Source: CAZSHG01 sp964606695 [NCBI: uncultured bacterium]
GTDB lineage: Bacteria > UBP14 > UBA6098
Assembly (NCBI GenBank): GCA_964606695.1
Contig: CAZSHG010000005.1
Coordinates: 62,001 to 126,000, forward strand
DNA: 64,000 nt
Direction of reading: 5' to 3'
Positions 33,617 through 43,449 of the stretch are shown here, piece after piece. The notes beneath the pieces were generated by a model that saw only the letters and a list, made by a program, of their open reading frames with translations, had not been told where the DNA came from and made no database searches. The translations under genes and the position numbers were made by a program. Position 1 is the first letter of the stretch, and each line of letters opens with the position of its first letter.

Positions 33617-34891
33617 CTATCTTATTATCTCTACGTTATATAGACTTGCTTTTTCATCGCTTACGAAGAGAAAGAGATTATTGTTTGAATCGTAATCGGC
33701 GAATATCTCATTTGCATTAACTGTAAAAGACCCATATTCAGTTCCATCTGCGCCAATTAGATAAATTGTTAAATTAGTTGTAGTAATAACGCAAAGCGGG
33801 GTATTAAGGATATCGATAATACTGTAACCAGATATATAGCTGCTATCTGGAACCTCCCATATTATAGAACGCTCTCTCTTCCTGATATTTATCATCTCCA
33901 ATTTACTATAATGTGGTTCACCCCATGAATTATTCAACACTGAGAAAAATAAACCTCGTGTCTGTGCCCATGAACTTAAGGATGTAGTTTGGTTATCTTC
34001 ATAATGGTAAAAAACGCCGTCTGAGGTTGAACCTTCAACTATCCTATAACTATTAATTTCCCGCAAAAGAGTATCTATTTGGTTATATTCAAAGCCGGAG
34101 ATTAATGTGTCACCATTTAAGAGATGCGGACCGCTGATGCGGCCGGGGTAAAGGCCTTCGTGAGGATATACATGGGAATAATCAATCGTATATAGCGTGT
34201 CGCCAGCTAATGAGCATATATAGGTTTTCTGAGAGTCAGAAATAAATAACGAGAAATTTTGGTTTCTCTCATCTAAATCAATAATGACTTTTGAATCGGT
34301 TGTCCATTCGACCTTCATTACGTATTTATTTATAACATTACCGGAACTATCGACATTTACAACCCATGGTTCTGCACTTAACTGAGAGTCGTAAAATACG
34401 ATTCTTTCATTTTCTCCTTTTTTGCTAGGGGTTATTTTATCTGCAGGTAAAGAGTCTATCTCCCATATTTCATTTCCTAAACTATCGCTTGCTTTTGCCC
34501 AATAAGAATAGCAATACGTTCCGGAGTATACAAGTTCACCATGCAATGAATAGATAACAGGTTTGTTATTTGAACAAGCGAGAACATTCGCTCCTTCTAA
34601 GATACCTTGTAACAAGCATTCTGAATTAATTATATAACCTTCACCACAACTTCCAGAATCGTTATTCGCCATTTCTGAAATAACGAAATAACTGCCCATC
34701 TTTGAAAAAGCATTGGCATTTGCAGTCTTTTTCCCGTTGTTTGGGAAGAGATACGAACATTTCTCAATCACATTTAAAGCAGTGAAATCTTCCGGCACAA
34801 TCACCTCCGCGCTGTCTTCGGCGCCAAATGCGGCCGTAAAAGCCCCAATGGTTAGAAAAGCGATAGGGGACAGCGCGAATGTGACTCTCAA
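33617..34891 (-). CDS. Unrecognised secreted protein
   Basis: A 424-residue exported protein beginning at TTG 34891, with AGGAGGGG upstream. The signal peptide is MRVTFALSPIAFLTIGAFTAAFGA. The mature part has many short beta strands with repeated patterns such as GSYFVIS, GEIVYS-like and YICSLAGDTLYTID, suggesting a beta-propeller-like fold; no sorting domain is seen. It begins 9 bases after the adenine deaminase stop. Lower GC than its neighbours hints at recent acquisition or weak selection. Confidence 0.65.
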   Translation of the reverse strand: MRVTFALSPIAFLTIGAFTAAFGAEDSAEVIVPEDFTALNVIEKCSYLFPNNGKKTANANAFSKMGSYFVISEMANNDSGSCGEGYIINSECLLQGILEGANVLACSNNKPVIYSLHGELVYSGTYCYSYWAKASDSLGNEIWEIDSLPADKITPSKKGENERIVFYDSQLSAEPWVVNVDSSGNVINKYVMKVEWTTDSKVIIDLDERNQNFSLFISDSQKTYICSLAGDTLYTIDYSHVYPHEGLYPGRISGPHLLNGDTLISGFEYNQIDTLLREINSYRIVEGSTSDGVFYHYEDNQTTSLSSWAQTRGLFFSVLNNSWGEPHYSKLEMINIRKRERSIIWEVPDSSYISGYSIIDILNTPLCVITTTNLTIYLIGADGTEYGSFTVNANEIFADYDSNNNLFLFVSDEKASLYNVEIIR

Positions 34892-34900
34892 TTTCCCCTC

Positions 34901-36619
34901 CTATTCCATTAGGTTGATTATTTTGAACTGATCGACATCGACGAGGCCCATGTCGGTAAGTTTCAGATGCGGTATGACTTCGAGTGCCAAAAATCCTAAG
35001 AGCATGAAGGGGTCTTCGATCTTACATCCCATTTTATTCGCAATCTGTTTCAGGCCGGATATCTGCAAATCGACGTCCTCTATGGTGTCGTAGGACATCA
35101 GGCCGGCGATGGGAAGTTCCAGCGAGCCGAGGATTTTGCCCTCCGAGGCCGCCGCGAAACCTCCGCGCATCGATACGACGTGTTTTGCGGCGAGTTCCAT
35201 GTCGGCGTCGTTGGTGCCTACTACTATTAGATTATGGGCATCGTGGCCGACGGAACTTGCCAGCGCGCCCTTCTGCAGTCCGAACCCTTTCACGAAACCG
35301 ATTCCGATATTGCCCGTCGCCTTGTGCCGCTCGATGACGCATATCTTGAGGATGTCCCGCTCGACATCGGCGACGGCGAGTCCCTTTTCGACCTTCAGTT
35401 GCTCGATGAGGTTTTCCGTAACAATCTGGTCTTTGACGAGGCCGATGACGTGAGCGCGCGCGCCCTCCCCCGCTTCTACCTGAAAATCCTTCGACTTGAA
35501 AGGAGCGGGGTTCATGGTGTTTCGACACGTCGTGGTAGCGTCCATCCATTCTCCGTGGATTGTCTCTCCCCCGTCAACGACCATCTTGCCTTTCGCCCAG
35601 ACCATCTGCGGCTCGAATTTTTTGAGATCGGGCATCCAGATGATATCTGCGACATATCCCGGGGCAATTGCGCCGAGGTTCCATTTGCGGAAATACATCG
35701 CGGCGTTCAGGCTTCCCATGCGAACCGCGGAAACCGGCTCGCGACCGTATTTCATCGCGCGTCGCACCATATATTCGATATGTCCGCGGTTGATAAGTTC
35801 CGGCGGGTGGAGATCGTCGGAGGCGAACATGATTCTGCGTTCGTTGGTGGTGTTGACCATCGGCAGGAGGGCGTCCAGATTGCGTGCACCGGTGCCCTCG
35901 CGAATCATGATATGCATACCGGTGGAAAGTTTTTCCAGCGCTTCCTTCTGCTCGGTGCATTCGTGATCGGACATGATTCCGGCGGCGGCGTATGCGTCCA
36001 GGTCTTTGCCTGATAGGCCGGGCGCGTGGCCGTCTATAACTCTGCCTTCCGCGGCCTGCAGTTTCGCCAGAACTTCCGGCACCGCGAAAAGGACGCCGGG
36101 GTAGTTCATCATCTCGGCGAGGCCGGTAACGCGCACTTCCTGCAGTAACTTTGCGATGTCTTCGGCTTCCAGGTCCGCGCCGGAGGTTTCCATATGGGTC
36201 GCCGGGACGCATGAAGGGACGTTCAGGAATACTTTGAGGGGGATTCCCTCGGACATCTTGAGCATCAGCTCAAAACCTTCGATGCCCATTACATTGGTGA
36301 TTTCGTGGGGGTCGGCGAAAACTGTGGTGGTGCCGCAGGGAAGCACGCCCCTTGCGTATTGCACCGGACTGACCATGCTCGATTCGATGTGGACGTGGGA
36401 ATCGATTAGGCCGGGGACGAGGTATCCGCCTCCGAGATCGATTTCCTTTTTGCCCTCGTAATCGCCGACACCGACTATTCGGTCGCCGAGGATTGCGACA
36501 TCGGCGCATTCGACCTCGCCGGAAAAGACGTTGACCACCTTCGCGCCTTTCAGAACGATATCTGCTGGTTTTTCGCCACGAGCTACGTTGATAAGACCTG
36601 TGAGTTCCTCGACAATCAT
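34901..36619 (-). CDS. ade: Adenine deaminase
   Basis: A 572-residue amidohydrolase converting adenine to hypoxanthine and ammonia in purine salvage. Metal ligands are visible: HVHIESSMVSP (HxH), and the His/Glu/Asp sites in GHAPGLSGKDLDAYAAAGIMSDHECTEQ and MFASDDLHPPEL. The Ade signature GTTTVFADPHEITNVMG is present. A longer frame starts at 36643, but GGAGG sits 5 bases before ATG 36619, so that start was chosen. Length fits the family. Confidence 0.96.
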   Translation of the reverse strand: MIVEELTGLINVARGEKPADIVLKGAKVVNVFSGEVECADVAILGDRIVGVGDYEGKKEIDLGGGYLVPGLIDSHVHIESSMVSPVQYARGVLPCGTTTVFADPHEITNVMGIEGFELMLKMSEGIPLKVFLNVPSCVPATHMETSGADLEAEDIAKLLQEVRVTGLAEMMNYPGVLFAVPEVLAKLQAAEGRVIDGHAPGLSGKDLDAYAAAGIMSDHECTEQKEALEKLSTGMHIMIREGTGARNLDALLPMVNTTNERRIMFASDDLHPPELINRGHIEYMVRRAMKYGREPVSAVRMGSLNAAMYFRKWNLGAIAPGYVADIIWMPDLKKFEPQMVWAKGKMVVDGGETIHGEWMDATTTCRNTMNPAPFKSKDFQVEAGEGARAHVIGLVKDQIVTENLIEQLKVEKGLAVADVERDILKICVIERHKATGNIGIGFVKGFGLQKGALASSVGHDAHNLIVVGTNDADMELAAKHVVSMRGGFAAASEGKILGSLELPIAGLMSYDTIEDVDLQISGLKQIANKMGCKIEDPFMLLGFLALEVIPHLKLTDMGLVDVDQFKIINLME

Positions 36620-36719
36620 TTTCCCTCCGCTATTAGATTTCAATATTATTTGATTTTACACTATTGTGTGCGATTTTATTCTTTTGTATTCGAATGTATT
36701 CTATTTGCCACGATTTTAT

Positions 36720-37304
36720 TCATTTTCGATAAAGCCCCTTTTGTTCGATATATTCTCGCACCGGTTCGGAGACGAGATAGCGTATCGATTCGTCCTGATA
36801 GACCATTTCTCGCACAACCGTCGCGCTGATATCGATTAGCGGGGTTTCCACGATATTGACATTGACCAGTATTTCGTCATCGACATAATCGAAAACCTGT
36901 CCGGGGCGTTTCGCCACCTGGATTTTCGCCATTTGCCACAATTCGCGATAATCCCGCCATGTGTGGAATTCCGCGAGGGAATCGCCGCCGATGATTAGGA
37001 ACAGCTCGTCGTTTGGAAAATCACTCCTGAAGCGTTTTAGGAGATATTTCGTCCATGGTGGCTGGTTCGATTCCATTTCGACATCGGAAATCGCAAATGC
37101 TGGATTGCCGGAGATAGCAAGCTGGGTCATTCTGTATCGGTGTTCAGCGGATGTGAGGTTCGCGGAATCCTTATGCGGCGGGGTTCTCGCGGGCACCCAT
37201 GTCAGGACATCCAGGCCGAGACGGTTTACCATGGCCTGCGCTATTATCAGGTGGCCCATATGCGGCGGGTCGAAGCTTCCCCCAAAGATTCCGCGCCGCG
37301 CCAT
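36720..37304 (-). CDS. nadD: Nicotinate-nucleotide adenylyltransferase
   Basis: A 194-residue NadD making deamido-NAD from nicotinate mononucleotide and ATP. Motifs: IFGGSFDPPHMGHLI (the [H/T]xGH nucleotide-binding motif), WVPARTPPHKD, LFLIIGGDSLAEFHTWRDY and the C-terminal ISATVVREM corresponding to ISSTxxR. It starts 3 bases after bamD, forming an operon rimO-TPR-bamD-nadD. Length is normal. Confidence 0.95.
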   Translation of the reverse strand: MARRGIFGGSFDPPHMGHLIIAQAMVNRLGLDVLTWVPARTPPHKDSANLTSAEHRYRMTQLAISGNPAFAISDVEMESNQPPWTKYLLKRFRSDFPNDELFLIIGGDSLAEFHTWRDYRELWQMAKIQVAKRPGQVFDYVDDEILVNVNIVETPLIDISATVVREMVYQDESIRYLVSEPVREYIEQKGLYRK

Positions 37305-37307
37305 AAT

Positions 37308-38066
37308 CTACCCCTTAATTTTCGATATATGTTTGGAGGCTTCACCCGCGTATTCGGTGTCCGGGTAGTTTTCCACGATATTCTGGAAGACTTTTAGCGC
37401 ACTTTTAGGTTGATCAAGTTGTTCGTAGAGAGTTTTTCCTTTAATCAAAAGCGCGGCGGGCACCCAGCTTGTTCCGTCGTATTCATCGGCCAGGAGGTCG
37501 GCGTAGAGGATAACGGCGTCCGGCTTATGGAGTTTGTAATAAAGCTTAACGGTGTTGTATTCCTTTTCGGCGAGGCGTTCCCTACATCGATTTATGCCGT
37601 CCCTGGCCTGATCGATATATTCCGATTTCGGTCGGTAGGTGATGAAATCCTGGAATAAATCCAGCGCGCGGCGGACATCGTCCTGTTCCAGTGCGACATG
37701 TGGTGCTGATTGCAGATAGGATTCGGCAAGCATGAGTTCCGCCTTCTCGGCATATTCGCTCTCCGAAAAGCGGCGTATCAGCCTGCGGAATTCGGCGGCG
37801 GCCAGGTCGTATTCCTCGTTCTGGAAATAGCTGTCGGCCAGCAGATATGTCCCCTCGGTGATCTTATCGTGGAAGGGATAGGAGAGCGTGAATTCGTTGA
37901 GTGTCTTTACCGCCTTGCCCCAATTCTCGTCTTCGTAATATGCTTTGCCCTTCTGAAATAAAGCGTCGCCTTCGCCGGTGCCGGGTTTCATTACGGCTCT
38001 GTCCTTAGCGCAACCGCCAAGCAATATCAAAACTGCAACCGTTATAGTTATTAAGGTCTTTCGCAA
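37308..38066 (-). CDS. bamD: Outer membrane assembly lipoprotein BamD
   Basis: A 252-residue lipoprotein (lipobox LLGGC, Cys19) with TPR-like helical repeats: ALFQKGKAYYEDENWGKAVK, LLADSYFQNEEYDLAA and VFQNIVENYPDTEYA. Order and length match BamD/YfiO, the essential lipoprotein of the beta-barrel assembly machine on the inner face of the outer membrane. It is separated by one base from the TPR protein upstream and 3 bases from nadD downstream. Confidence 0.9.
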   Translation of the reverse strand: MRKTLITITVAVLILLGGCAKDRAVMKPGTGEGDALFQKGKAYYEDENWGKAVKTLNEFTLSYPFHDKITEGTYLLADSYFQNEEYDLAAAEFRRLIRRFSESEYAEKAELMLAESYLQSAPHVALEQDDVRRALDLFQDFITYRPKSEYIDQARDGINRCRERLAEKEYNTVKLYYKLHKPDAVILYADLLADEYDGTSWVPAALLIKGKTLYEQLDQPKSALKVFQNIVENYPDTEYAGEASKHISKIKG

Positions 38067-38067
38067 T

Positions 38068-39024
38068 TTATTCCCATCCTTGTTTGTCTTCAGGCTTTAT
38101 AAGTTTGCTCGGATCGACGTCGAGCGGAGCTGTGTCACCGTAATCCACTTCTTTTTCCGACTGCTCCAAAGTGTCTTTTTGTGTATCCCCCGAGTCCTTA
38201 TCGGTTGGGGTTTTCTGAGTAGTGATCTGCTCCGTGGAAGCCAATTCGTCGCTGGCCTGAGTGGTTTCGCCTTCTTCGCCCAGAGGTTGAGTTTTACTTC
38301 CGTTTAAAGGTTCGGGTTCCGGCGCAGGCTTACTTTCCCCTAAAGGTTCGGCTTGCTTCTGGTCGTCCTGTTTTCTCTTCGGCGGGACTGGTATTTCAGC
38401 TCCCGCTAAAGGACCTTCGGTTGCCACGACAGGTCCTTCATCTAAAGGTGCGTCCGGTCGAAGCTCTTCGGGTTCGTCCATCGGAGCGTCCGGGCGGGGT
38501 TCCGGGGATAACGGCGTGGCTTGCTTCTCTATCTTGCTCGCGTATTCCTGCTGTAACGACGGCGTTTCCGGGCCGTAATCCGGGATATAAGCTATAGTCG
38601 AACCGCCGAGATTCTTGACGGCGCTGTCGGCACGTTCCACCAAACCCGAATTAGGATATAACGCCTGCAGTCTATAAAACTCGATTATGGCACCCGAAGT
38701 ATCGCCGCTTTTTTCCATCGCAAAAGCCATTTCATACTGAGCCGCGGCGGCTTTGTTGCCATCGGGGAGGTTTTGCGCTTTACGGTAATACTCTATTGCA
38801 GAACCGTATTTGCCCTCGTCGAAATAGGTTACCGCCGTCCAGTAAGCCGCGTTATCCCGTAAACCGGTATCTCCCGGCAATTTCGCGATTTCGCTAAGAA
38901 TAGTCCTTGCTTCGGCAGTCTTGCCCTGCTCGATGAGCTTTATCGCTTCATTATATCTGGCCATATAATTCTGGGCTATCGACATACTCGCCACAATTAT
39001 TAATATTAAGATTATCCGTCTCAT
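38068..39024 (-). CDS. Exported TPR protein with acidic proline-rich tail
   Basis: A 318-residue protein: a signal peptide (about 1-17), then TPR units around residues 20-140 (YNEAIKLIEQGKTAEARTIL, AAYWTAVTYFDEGKYGSAIE, AAQYEMAFAMEKSGDTSGAI), then a long acidic, Pro/Thr/Lys-rich tail containing PDAPMDEPEELRPDAPLD. It is like YbgF/CpoB in position and TPR content, but the tail is unlike it. It overlaps rimO by four bases and precedes bamD by one, so it likely works at the outer membrane. Confidence 0.75.
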   Translation of the reverse strand: MRRIILILIIVASMSIAQNYMARYNEAIKLIEQGKTAEARTILSEIAKLPGDTGLRDNAAYWTAVTYFDEGKYGSAIEYYRKAQNLPDGNKAAAAQYEMAFAMEKSGDTSGAIIEFYRLQALYPNSGLVERADSAVKNLGGSTIAYIPDYGPETPSLQQEYASKIEKQATPLSPEPRPDAPMDEPEELRPDAPLDEGPVVATEGPLAGAEIPVPPKRKQDDQKQAEPLGESKPAPEPEPLNGSKTQPLGEEGETTQASDELASTEQITTQKTPTDKDSGDTQKDTLEQSEKEVDYGDTAPLDVDPSKLIKPEDKQGWE

Positions 39025-40352
39025 TCCTGCACCCCCAGTAAATGGAACTCAGTTCCCCTTATAATGCGCACAGGGACTACATCGCCGACCTTTGCTGTCC
39101 CGCGAAACCTGACCGTGCGGTCGATTTTAGGAGCGTCGTAGATAGTCCTGCCCCATAACATCCGGGGGCGAGTTCCACTTCGTTCGACAAGAACATCTAC
39201 GACCTTATCGAGCATGGCGTTTGCGGTATTGAGGCGGATCTTGTCGAGAATCATCTCTAACAGATGTAGTCTCATTTCGACGGTTCTTTTATCGACATTA
39301 TCTTCAAAATCCGCGGCTACAGTGCCGTCTTCACGCGAATATTCAAACACGCCGCCGTGGACAAAGTGACCTTCCTCCATAAAATCCGCCAATAACTCGA
39401 AATCCTCTTCGGTCTCGCCGGGGAAACCCACAATTAAACTCGTCCTCAAGGCTATTTCAGGGCGGGCTTCGCGCAACTTCGATATACGTTTTTTAATCTC
39501 CCCGGAACCGATTTTCCTTCCCATTCTCTCTAAAATCGGGTCCGAGATATGCTGGATTGGGACTTCCAGATAAGGCGCAACTTTAGGTGTCTGTGTTATG
39601 GCCTCGATATTTTCGTCGTTGAGACTTGCGGGATGAGCGTAAAGTAATCGTATCCAGAAATCGCCGGGTATATTGGAAATTCTGTGGAGCAACTCGGGGA
39701 GCATATTTTCGCCCCGGTCATGGCAGTAAGCCGCCGTATCCTGCCCTATCAGGATTATTTCACGAGCACCGCCGTCTATCAGATGACCGGCTTGATTTAC
39801 GAGGGATTGCATAGGCACACTTCTCAAACCGCCTTTAATCCCGGGTATCGAACAGTAACTGCATCTATTATCGCAACCTTCGGAAATCTTTATATACCCC
39901 CATGTCCCCTCGGGATGATCCAGCGGGCGATGATACCAGTCCCTCGAATACTCGACCGGCGCGGAATGGAATACCCCTTCGGTAAACAAGCCGTTTTTCA
40001 TCAATTCGGGGATAGCTTCGATATCCCTGTTCCCGATTATGGCGTCAATATTCGGAATCTCTTCCGCAAGGAGCGAACCGTAACGTTCGGCAAGACAGCC
40101 GGTAACTATTACCGTATCAATAGTTCCGGATTCTTTTTCATAGATAAGATTCCAGATTTCATCAATACTCTCGGCGCGAGCTGGTTCGATAAAGGCGCAG
40201 GTATTGACTACGACGACTTTCGCTTCATCGAGCGATCTCGTAACCGTCCAGCCCTTATCACGCAATGCCCTGACAAGAACGTCGGAATCCACCTCATTTT
40301 TAGGGCACCCCAGCGTCAACACGAATATCTTATTTGAATCTTTTTCTAACAT
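39021..40352 (-). CDS. rimO: Ribosomal protein S12 methylthiotransferase RimO
   Basis: A 443-residue radical-SAM methylthiotransferase that modifies an Asp of S12. The N-terminal cluster Cys are in FVLTLGCPKNEVDSD, VVVNTCAFIEPA and VTGCLAERYG. The radical SAM motif is SEGCDNRCSYCSIP (CxxxCxxC), followed by IILIGQDTAAYC. A TRAM-like C-terminal domain ends the chain. The GCPKNEVDS form distinguishes RimO from MiaB (GCQMN). Length is typical. The gene heads the rimO-TPR-bamD-nadD operon. Confidence 0.95.
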   Translation of the reverse strand: MLEKDSNKIFVLTLGCPKNEVDSDVLVRALRDKGWTVTRSLDEAKVVVVNTCAFIEPARAESIDEIWNLIYEKESGTIDTVIVTGCLAERYGSLLAEEIPNIDAIIGNRDIEAIPELMKNGLFTEGVFHSAPVEYSRDWYHRPLDHPEGTWGYIKISEGCDNRCSYCSIPGIKGGLRSVPMQSLVNQAGHLIDGGAREIILIGQDTAAYCHDRGENMLPELLHRISNIPGDFWIRLLYAHPASLNDENIEAITQTPKVAPYLEVPIQHISDPILERMGRKIGSGEIKKRISKLREARPEIALRTSLIVGFPGETEEDFELLADFMEEGHFVHGGVFEYSREDGTVAADFEDNVDKRTVEMRLHLLEMILDKIRLNTANAMLDKVVDVLVERSGTRPRMLWGRTIYDAPKIDRTVRFRGTAKVGDVVPVRIIRGTEFHLLGVQE

Positions 40353-40469
40353 AATCGTAATTAGTTTTAAGATATATATTACTTTAGAAAAATCAAGCCC
40401 TTCTAAAAAAGCGAGTTCTTATTTTTTAGGGGATATCTCCGCTTAGGACTGGAAAAAGGTCTTCCCGGC

Positions 40470-40509
40470 GTGAATACGCATTATTATAAGCTTTTATTGG
40501 GGTATTCAC
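40470..40509. repeat. Spaced 8-bp inverted repeat
   Basis: GTGAATAC at 40470-40477 and GTATTCAC at 40502-40509, 24 bases apart, in the gap between rimO and the DUF2279-like gene. It lies about 120 bases upstream of the rimO start codon. The function is unknown; chance cannot be ruled out. Confidence 0.35.
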
Positions 40510-40530
40510 CCATACAGGATGGTTTCTGAA

Positions 40531-40552
40531 CCTATTTCGGTAACAAAATAGG
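40531..40552 (-). terminator. Hairpin after the DUF2279-like gene
   Basis: CCTATTT / AAATAGG, 7 bp with an 8-base loop, 10 bases after the stop codon. No U tract follows on the minus strand, so termination is uncertain. Confidence 0.4.
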
Positions 40553-40561
40553 ACTCGAAAT

Positions 40562-41422
40562 TCAATCGATTCTGAAATAGAAAGAGAGCTCGTAGAAGCT
40601 GAGAACGTCGAGTTTTCTGTATAATTTCGGGTCGATCAACGCCGCTAATTCATTCAGGCTCGTCCCGAATCCAACATATACTTCCCTTTCGACATCTATC
40701 TCTTCATCTTCGTGATTGGCGGACATCCCGAAAGATAGATGCACGGGGAAATCACGGGACGGCCTGGCGGTCAACCAATAGATGTAGGCATCGTTTTGCG
40801 CGTAGGTTTGCGCGATAACCTCGTTGTTTATCTGGGAGAAATCCTTCACGGAGACCTTGAAATCCAGGAAGGAGAGTTCCCGATACCATCTGTCTCGCGC
40901 CAGCGCGAATGCGATTCCGACAGCATTCGCGGTCATATCCGAATATCCGAATCCCTGTCCGGGATTATGCGCGTCCACCGGATATTCAACCCACAACATC
41001 ACCGTGAACGCGATACTCCCGCCAATCCATCTGCTGGTGGAGTTTGAAAATCCTGACCACCTCGAAAGCCCAACTCCCGCCTGCGCAATCTTGTAGCTTA
41101 TGACCATGTGGCTGGCTTCGTCGGTTTGAGCCAGTTCGTCTCCGTTCCAGTCGTTGTGTTTTATGTGCGCGGGACCGTAGCTGTGCCCCCACCAATCCCC
41201 CATTCTGCTTATAGTAACTCCTACCCCGGTTGCGGTTAACGCGCCAAATAGAGAGAGGTTCAGGAAATTGATCACGCGTTCCTCGTCGGGGAGTTCGAGG
41301 TAATTCGGGATATCTCGTAAGGCGAGTGAATCGGTCGAAAGGGAATCCGCAGAGGGGGAAGCAGATAGCTTCCCCCCCGCTAAACAAAGGACGATCAAGG
41401 ATAGAATGACAGTCTGTTTCAA
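40562..41422 (-). CDS. DUF2279-like periplasmic protein
   Basis: A 286-residue exported protein (signal peptide about 1-21). Around residues 95-110 is TDEASHMVISYKIAQAG, matching the DxxxHF.xSY pattern of DUF2279 (YfiM-type) proteins. Two hydrophobic segments flank a region with VEYPVDAHNPGQGFGYSDMTANAVG, also family-like. The last 90 residues are beta-rich and end FYFRID. The gene starts 4 bases after the OmpA gene at 41427 and is transcribed with it. Its function is not known. Confidence 0.72.
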   Translation of the reverse strand: MKQTVILSLIVLCLAGGKLSASPSADSLSTDSLALRDIPNYLELPDEERVINFLNLSLFGALTATGVGVTISRMGDWWGHSYGPAHIKHNDWNGDELAQTDEASHMVISYKIAQAGVGLSRWSGFSNSTSRWIGGSIAFTVMLWVEYPVDAHNPGQGFGYSDMTANAVGIAFALARDRWYRELSFLDFKVSVKDFSQINNEVIAQTYAQNDAYIYWLTARPSRDFPVHLSFGMSANHEDEEIDVEREVYVGFGTSLNELAALIDPKLYRKLDVLSFYELSFYFRID

Positions 41423-41426
41423 CGGT

Positions 41427-43397
41427 CTATTGTTCCTCGACCTCTTCGGCGCAATGCTCGATACACTTGAACTCGATGCGCCTGTTGTTCGTGCGTCCGT
41501 CGGCAGTATCGTTCGTATCTACCGGTCGAGTTTCGCCGTAGCCGATGGTTTCCATCCTTGAGCCGGCAATACCCTGCGATATTAGCCAGCTTCGGACGCT
41601 CATAGCCCTTTTGATCGAAAGCTCGCGGTTGTATTCGTCTGAACCGCGCGAGTCGGTATGTCCTTCGATCATGACCCTCATTTCTGGATAGGCCTTGAGT
41701 ATTCTCAGGGCTTCTTGCAGGTCTTCTTCGGCCTGCCTCGTGATATCCCATTTAGCGGTCTCGAAATAGACCTTAACGCGGATAGATTCGCCCTTCTTGA
41801 GTTTCTTCGCCTTCGGGCAACCGTCCTCGTTTACCTGGATGTCTTTCGGGGTGTTGGGGCATTTATCGACGCCGTCGCAAACGCCGTCTTCGTCGCCGTC
41901 CAATGGGCAACCGTCTTTGTCCACGATACATCCTTTAGGAGTCTTTGGACATTTATCCTTGTAATCCGGAACCTGGTCTTCGTCGGAATCTTCCGGGCAA
42001 CCGAACTCGTCGGTTTTCGCGCCGCGCGGAGTATCGGGGCATTTATCCATATCGTCCGGGACGCCGTCGCCGTCGCTGTCGGCTTTCGTCTGCGGGCAAC
42101 CGTATTCGTTGACCTGAGTTCCAACCGGCGTGTTCGGGCACTTGTCTATACCGTCGTAAACGCCATCGCCGTCGCCGTCGAAGGGACATCCCTTGCTATC
42201 GACGAGAGCGCCGCGCGGAGTATTCGGGCAATTATCGGAATGATCCGGAACGCCGTCCTTATCGGTATCGACGGGGCATCCTGTGTCATCGACTTTTGCT
42301 CCCGGAGGCGTATCCGGGCATTTATCGACGCCGTCGTAAACGCCGTCACCGTCGCCGTCGGAGGGACATCCAACAGCATCGACGACTGCGCCAATCGGGG
42401 TATTCGGACATTGGTCGAGACCGTCGTAAACCGCGTCGCCGTCGGAATCTATCGGGCAACCGAATTCATCAACTATAGCGCCAAAAGGCGTATCGGGGCA
42501 CTGGTCGTCCTTGTTTACCACGCCGTCCTTATCCGTATCCCTAACACCGCCGTAATAGAAGTTCAACCTCCCGGAAACTTCAAAGAATCCCGCGAGAGAA
42601 TCCAGAGTATATTCGGCGAATTCGTCCTGGAAGGGATAATAACCACGGAATCCGACGTCTATTCCGACCTGTTCGACCGGGAACACCTCGAAACCGAAAC
42701 CAAACATCGCCTGGAAATGTCTGCCTTTATATTCTTTCCAGTTCAAACGGTTATAATCGGGGATATCGTCCGTTTGCTCCCAATCGTATGTTCCGCGCTC
42801 ATCGGCTATTTCGACTACCTCTTTGGTGTTTTCGTCTTTTACACTCCACATTAAAAGGCCGCCGCCGAATTGAAGATAGGGATTAAATATCGTATGAGTA
42901 AAACTCCTCCACTGGAAGAGGAGTTCGATTGGTATGAATTCCAGCCTGAAAGGCAGGTTCTCGTTCGTCTCCATCGAGAAGCGGGCACGTTCGGAATATG
43001 TCTTATAAGAAAGGGTATCACCGTCTATTACCCTATAAGCTCCACCAAAGTCCGGGGGAACTTCTCTATATTGAAAACTGTTCCCCGGCGGATGAAAGGC
43101 AGTATGCGGATATATAGCTCCGGTAGATGGATTACGAAGCAGGTAAGGGTAGAAATCGATGTTCGATCCGGGATATGTATATAGATAAGCGCCCTGGATA
43201 CCGACTTCGAGGTCCTTGGTTATACCGAATTTCGCCAGCCCGCCGTAAGTCGTCCCCATGGCGATATAGTCGTAAACGCCCCCGGTTTTGAAGATTCCTC
43301 CACCCGGTCCAACGGAAACCTTGTATAGGACTTCCTCTCCAAGCGCAACCGCGCAAATCAGGGTTGCTAATATAATAGTTATAATCGCACGCTTCAT
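41427..43397 (-). CDS. OmpA-family protein with eight thrombospondin type 3 repeats
   Basis: A 656-residue outer-membrane protein. It has a signal peptide (1-20) and a beta-barrel-like N-terminal region (about 21-295). Eight calcium-binding TSP3 repeats of about 30 residues follow, with DGDGVYDGVDKCPDTPPG as the pattern and one Cys pair each. The C-terminal OmpA domain has VYFETAKWDI, MIEGHTDSRGSDEYNRELS and NRRIEFKC, and binds peptidoglycan. A consensus promoter with an overlapping palindrome lies upstream. A paralogue with five repeats is encoded at 43514. Confidence 0.93.
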   Translation of the reverse strand: MKRAIITIILATLICAVALGEEVLYKVSVGPGGGIFKTGGVYDYIAMGTTYGGLAKFGITKDLEVGIQGAYLYTYPGSNIDFYPYLLRNPSTGAIYPHTAFHPPGNSFQYREVPPDFGGAYRVIDGDTLSYKTYSERARFSMETNENLPFRLEFIPIELLFQWRSFTHTIFNPYLQFGGGLLMWSVKDENTKEVVEIADERGTYDWEQTDDIPDYNRLNWKEYKGRHFQAMFGFGFEVFPVEQVGIDVGFRGYYPFQDEFAEYTLDSLAGFFEVSGRLNFYYGGVRDTDKDGVVNKDDQCPDTPFGAIVDEFGCPIDSDGDAVYDGLDQCPNTPIGAVVDAVGCPSDGDGDGVYDGVDKCPDTPPGAKVDDTGCPVDTDKDGVPDHSDNCPNTPRGALVDSKGCPFDGDGDGVYDGIDKCPNTPVGTQVNEYGCPQTKADSDGDGVPDDMDKCPDTPRGAKTDEFGCPEDSDEDQVPDYKDKCPKTPKGCIVDKDGCPLDGDEDGVCDGVDKCPNTPKDIQVNEDGCPKAKKLKKGESIRVKVYFETAKWDITRQAEEDLQEALRILKAYPEMRVMIEGHTDSRGSDEYNRELSIKRAMSVRSWLISQGIAGSRMETIGYGETRPVDTNDTADGRTNNRRIEFKCIEHCAEEVEEQ

Positions 43398-43449
43398 TTT
43401 CCTCCGTAAGTGTTATTTCATATTTTTAAATTCTCATTAAATATCACGA

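Noticed and set aside
35234-36013. 259-residue plus-strand frame opposite adenine deaminase
   Set aside because: Lies wholly within the well-conserved ade gene on the other strand and resembles no protein.
36644-36719. Direct repeats CGATTTTATTC upstream of adenine deaminase, considered as a purine riboswitch
   Set aside because: No purine aptamer helices could be drawn; the repeats are short and AT-rich and overlap the nadD end.
41658-42854. 398-residue plus-strand frame across the TSP3 OmpA gene
   Set aside because: Antisense shadow of the DGDG/CP repeats in the real gene; the repeats make the opposite frame open by periodicity.
42846-43184. Plus-strand frame of about 104 residues
   Set aside because: Antisense to the OmpA barrel region, no start support.
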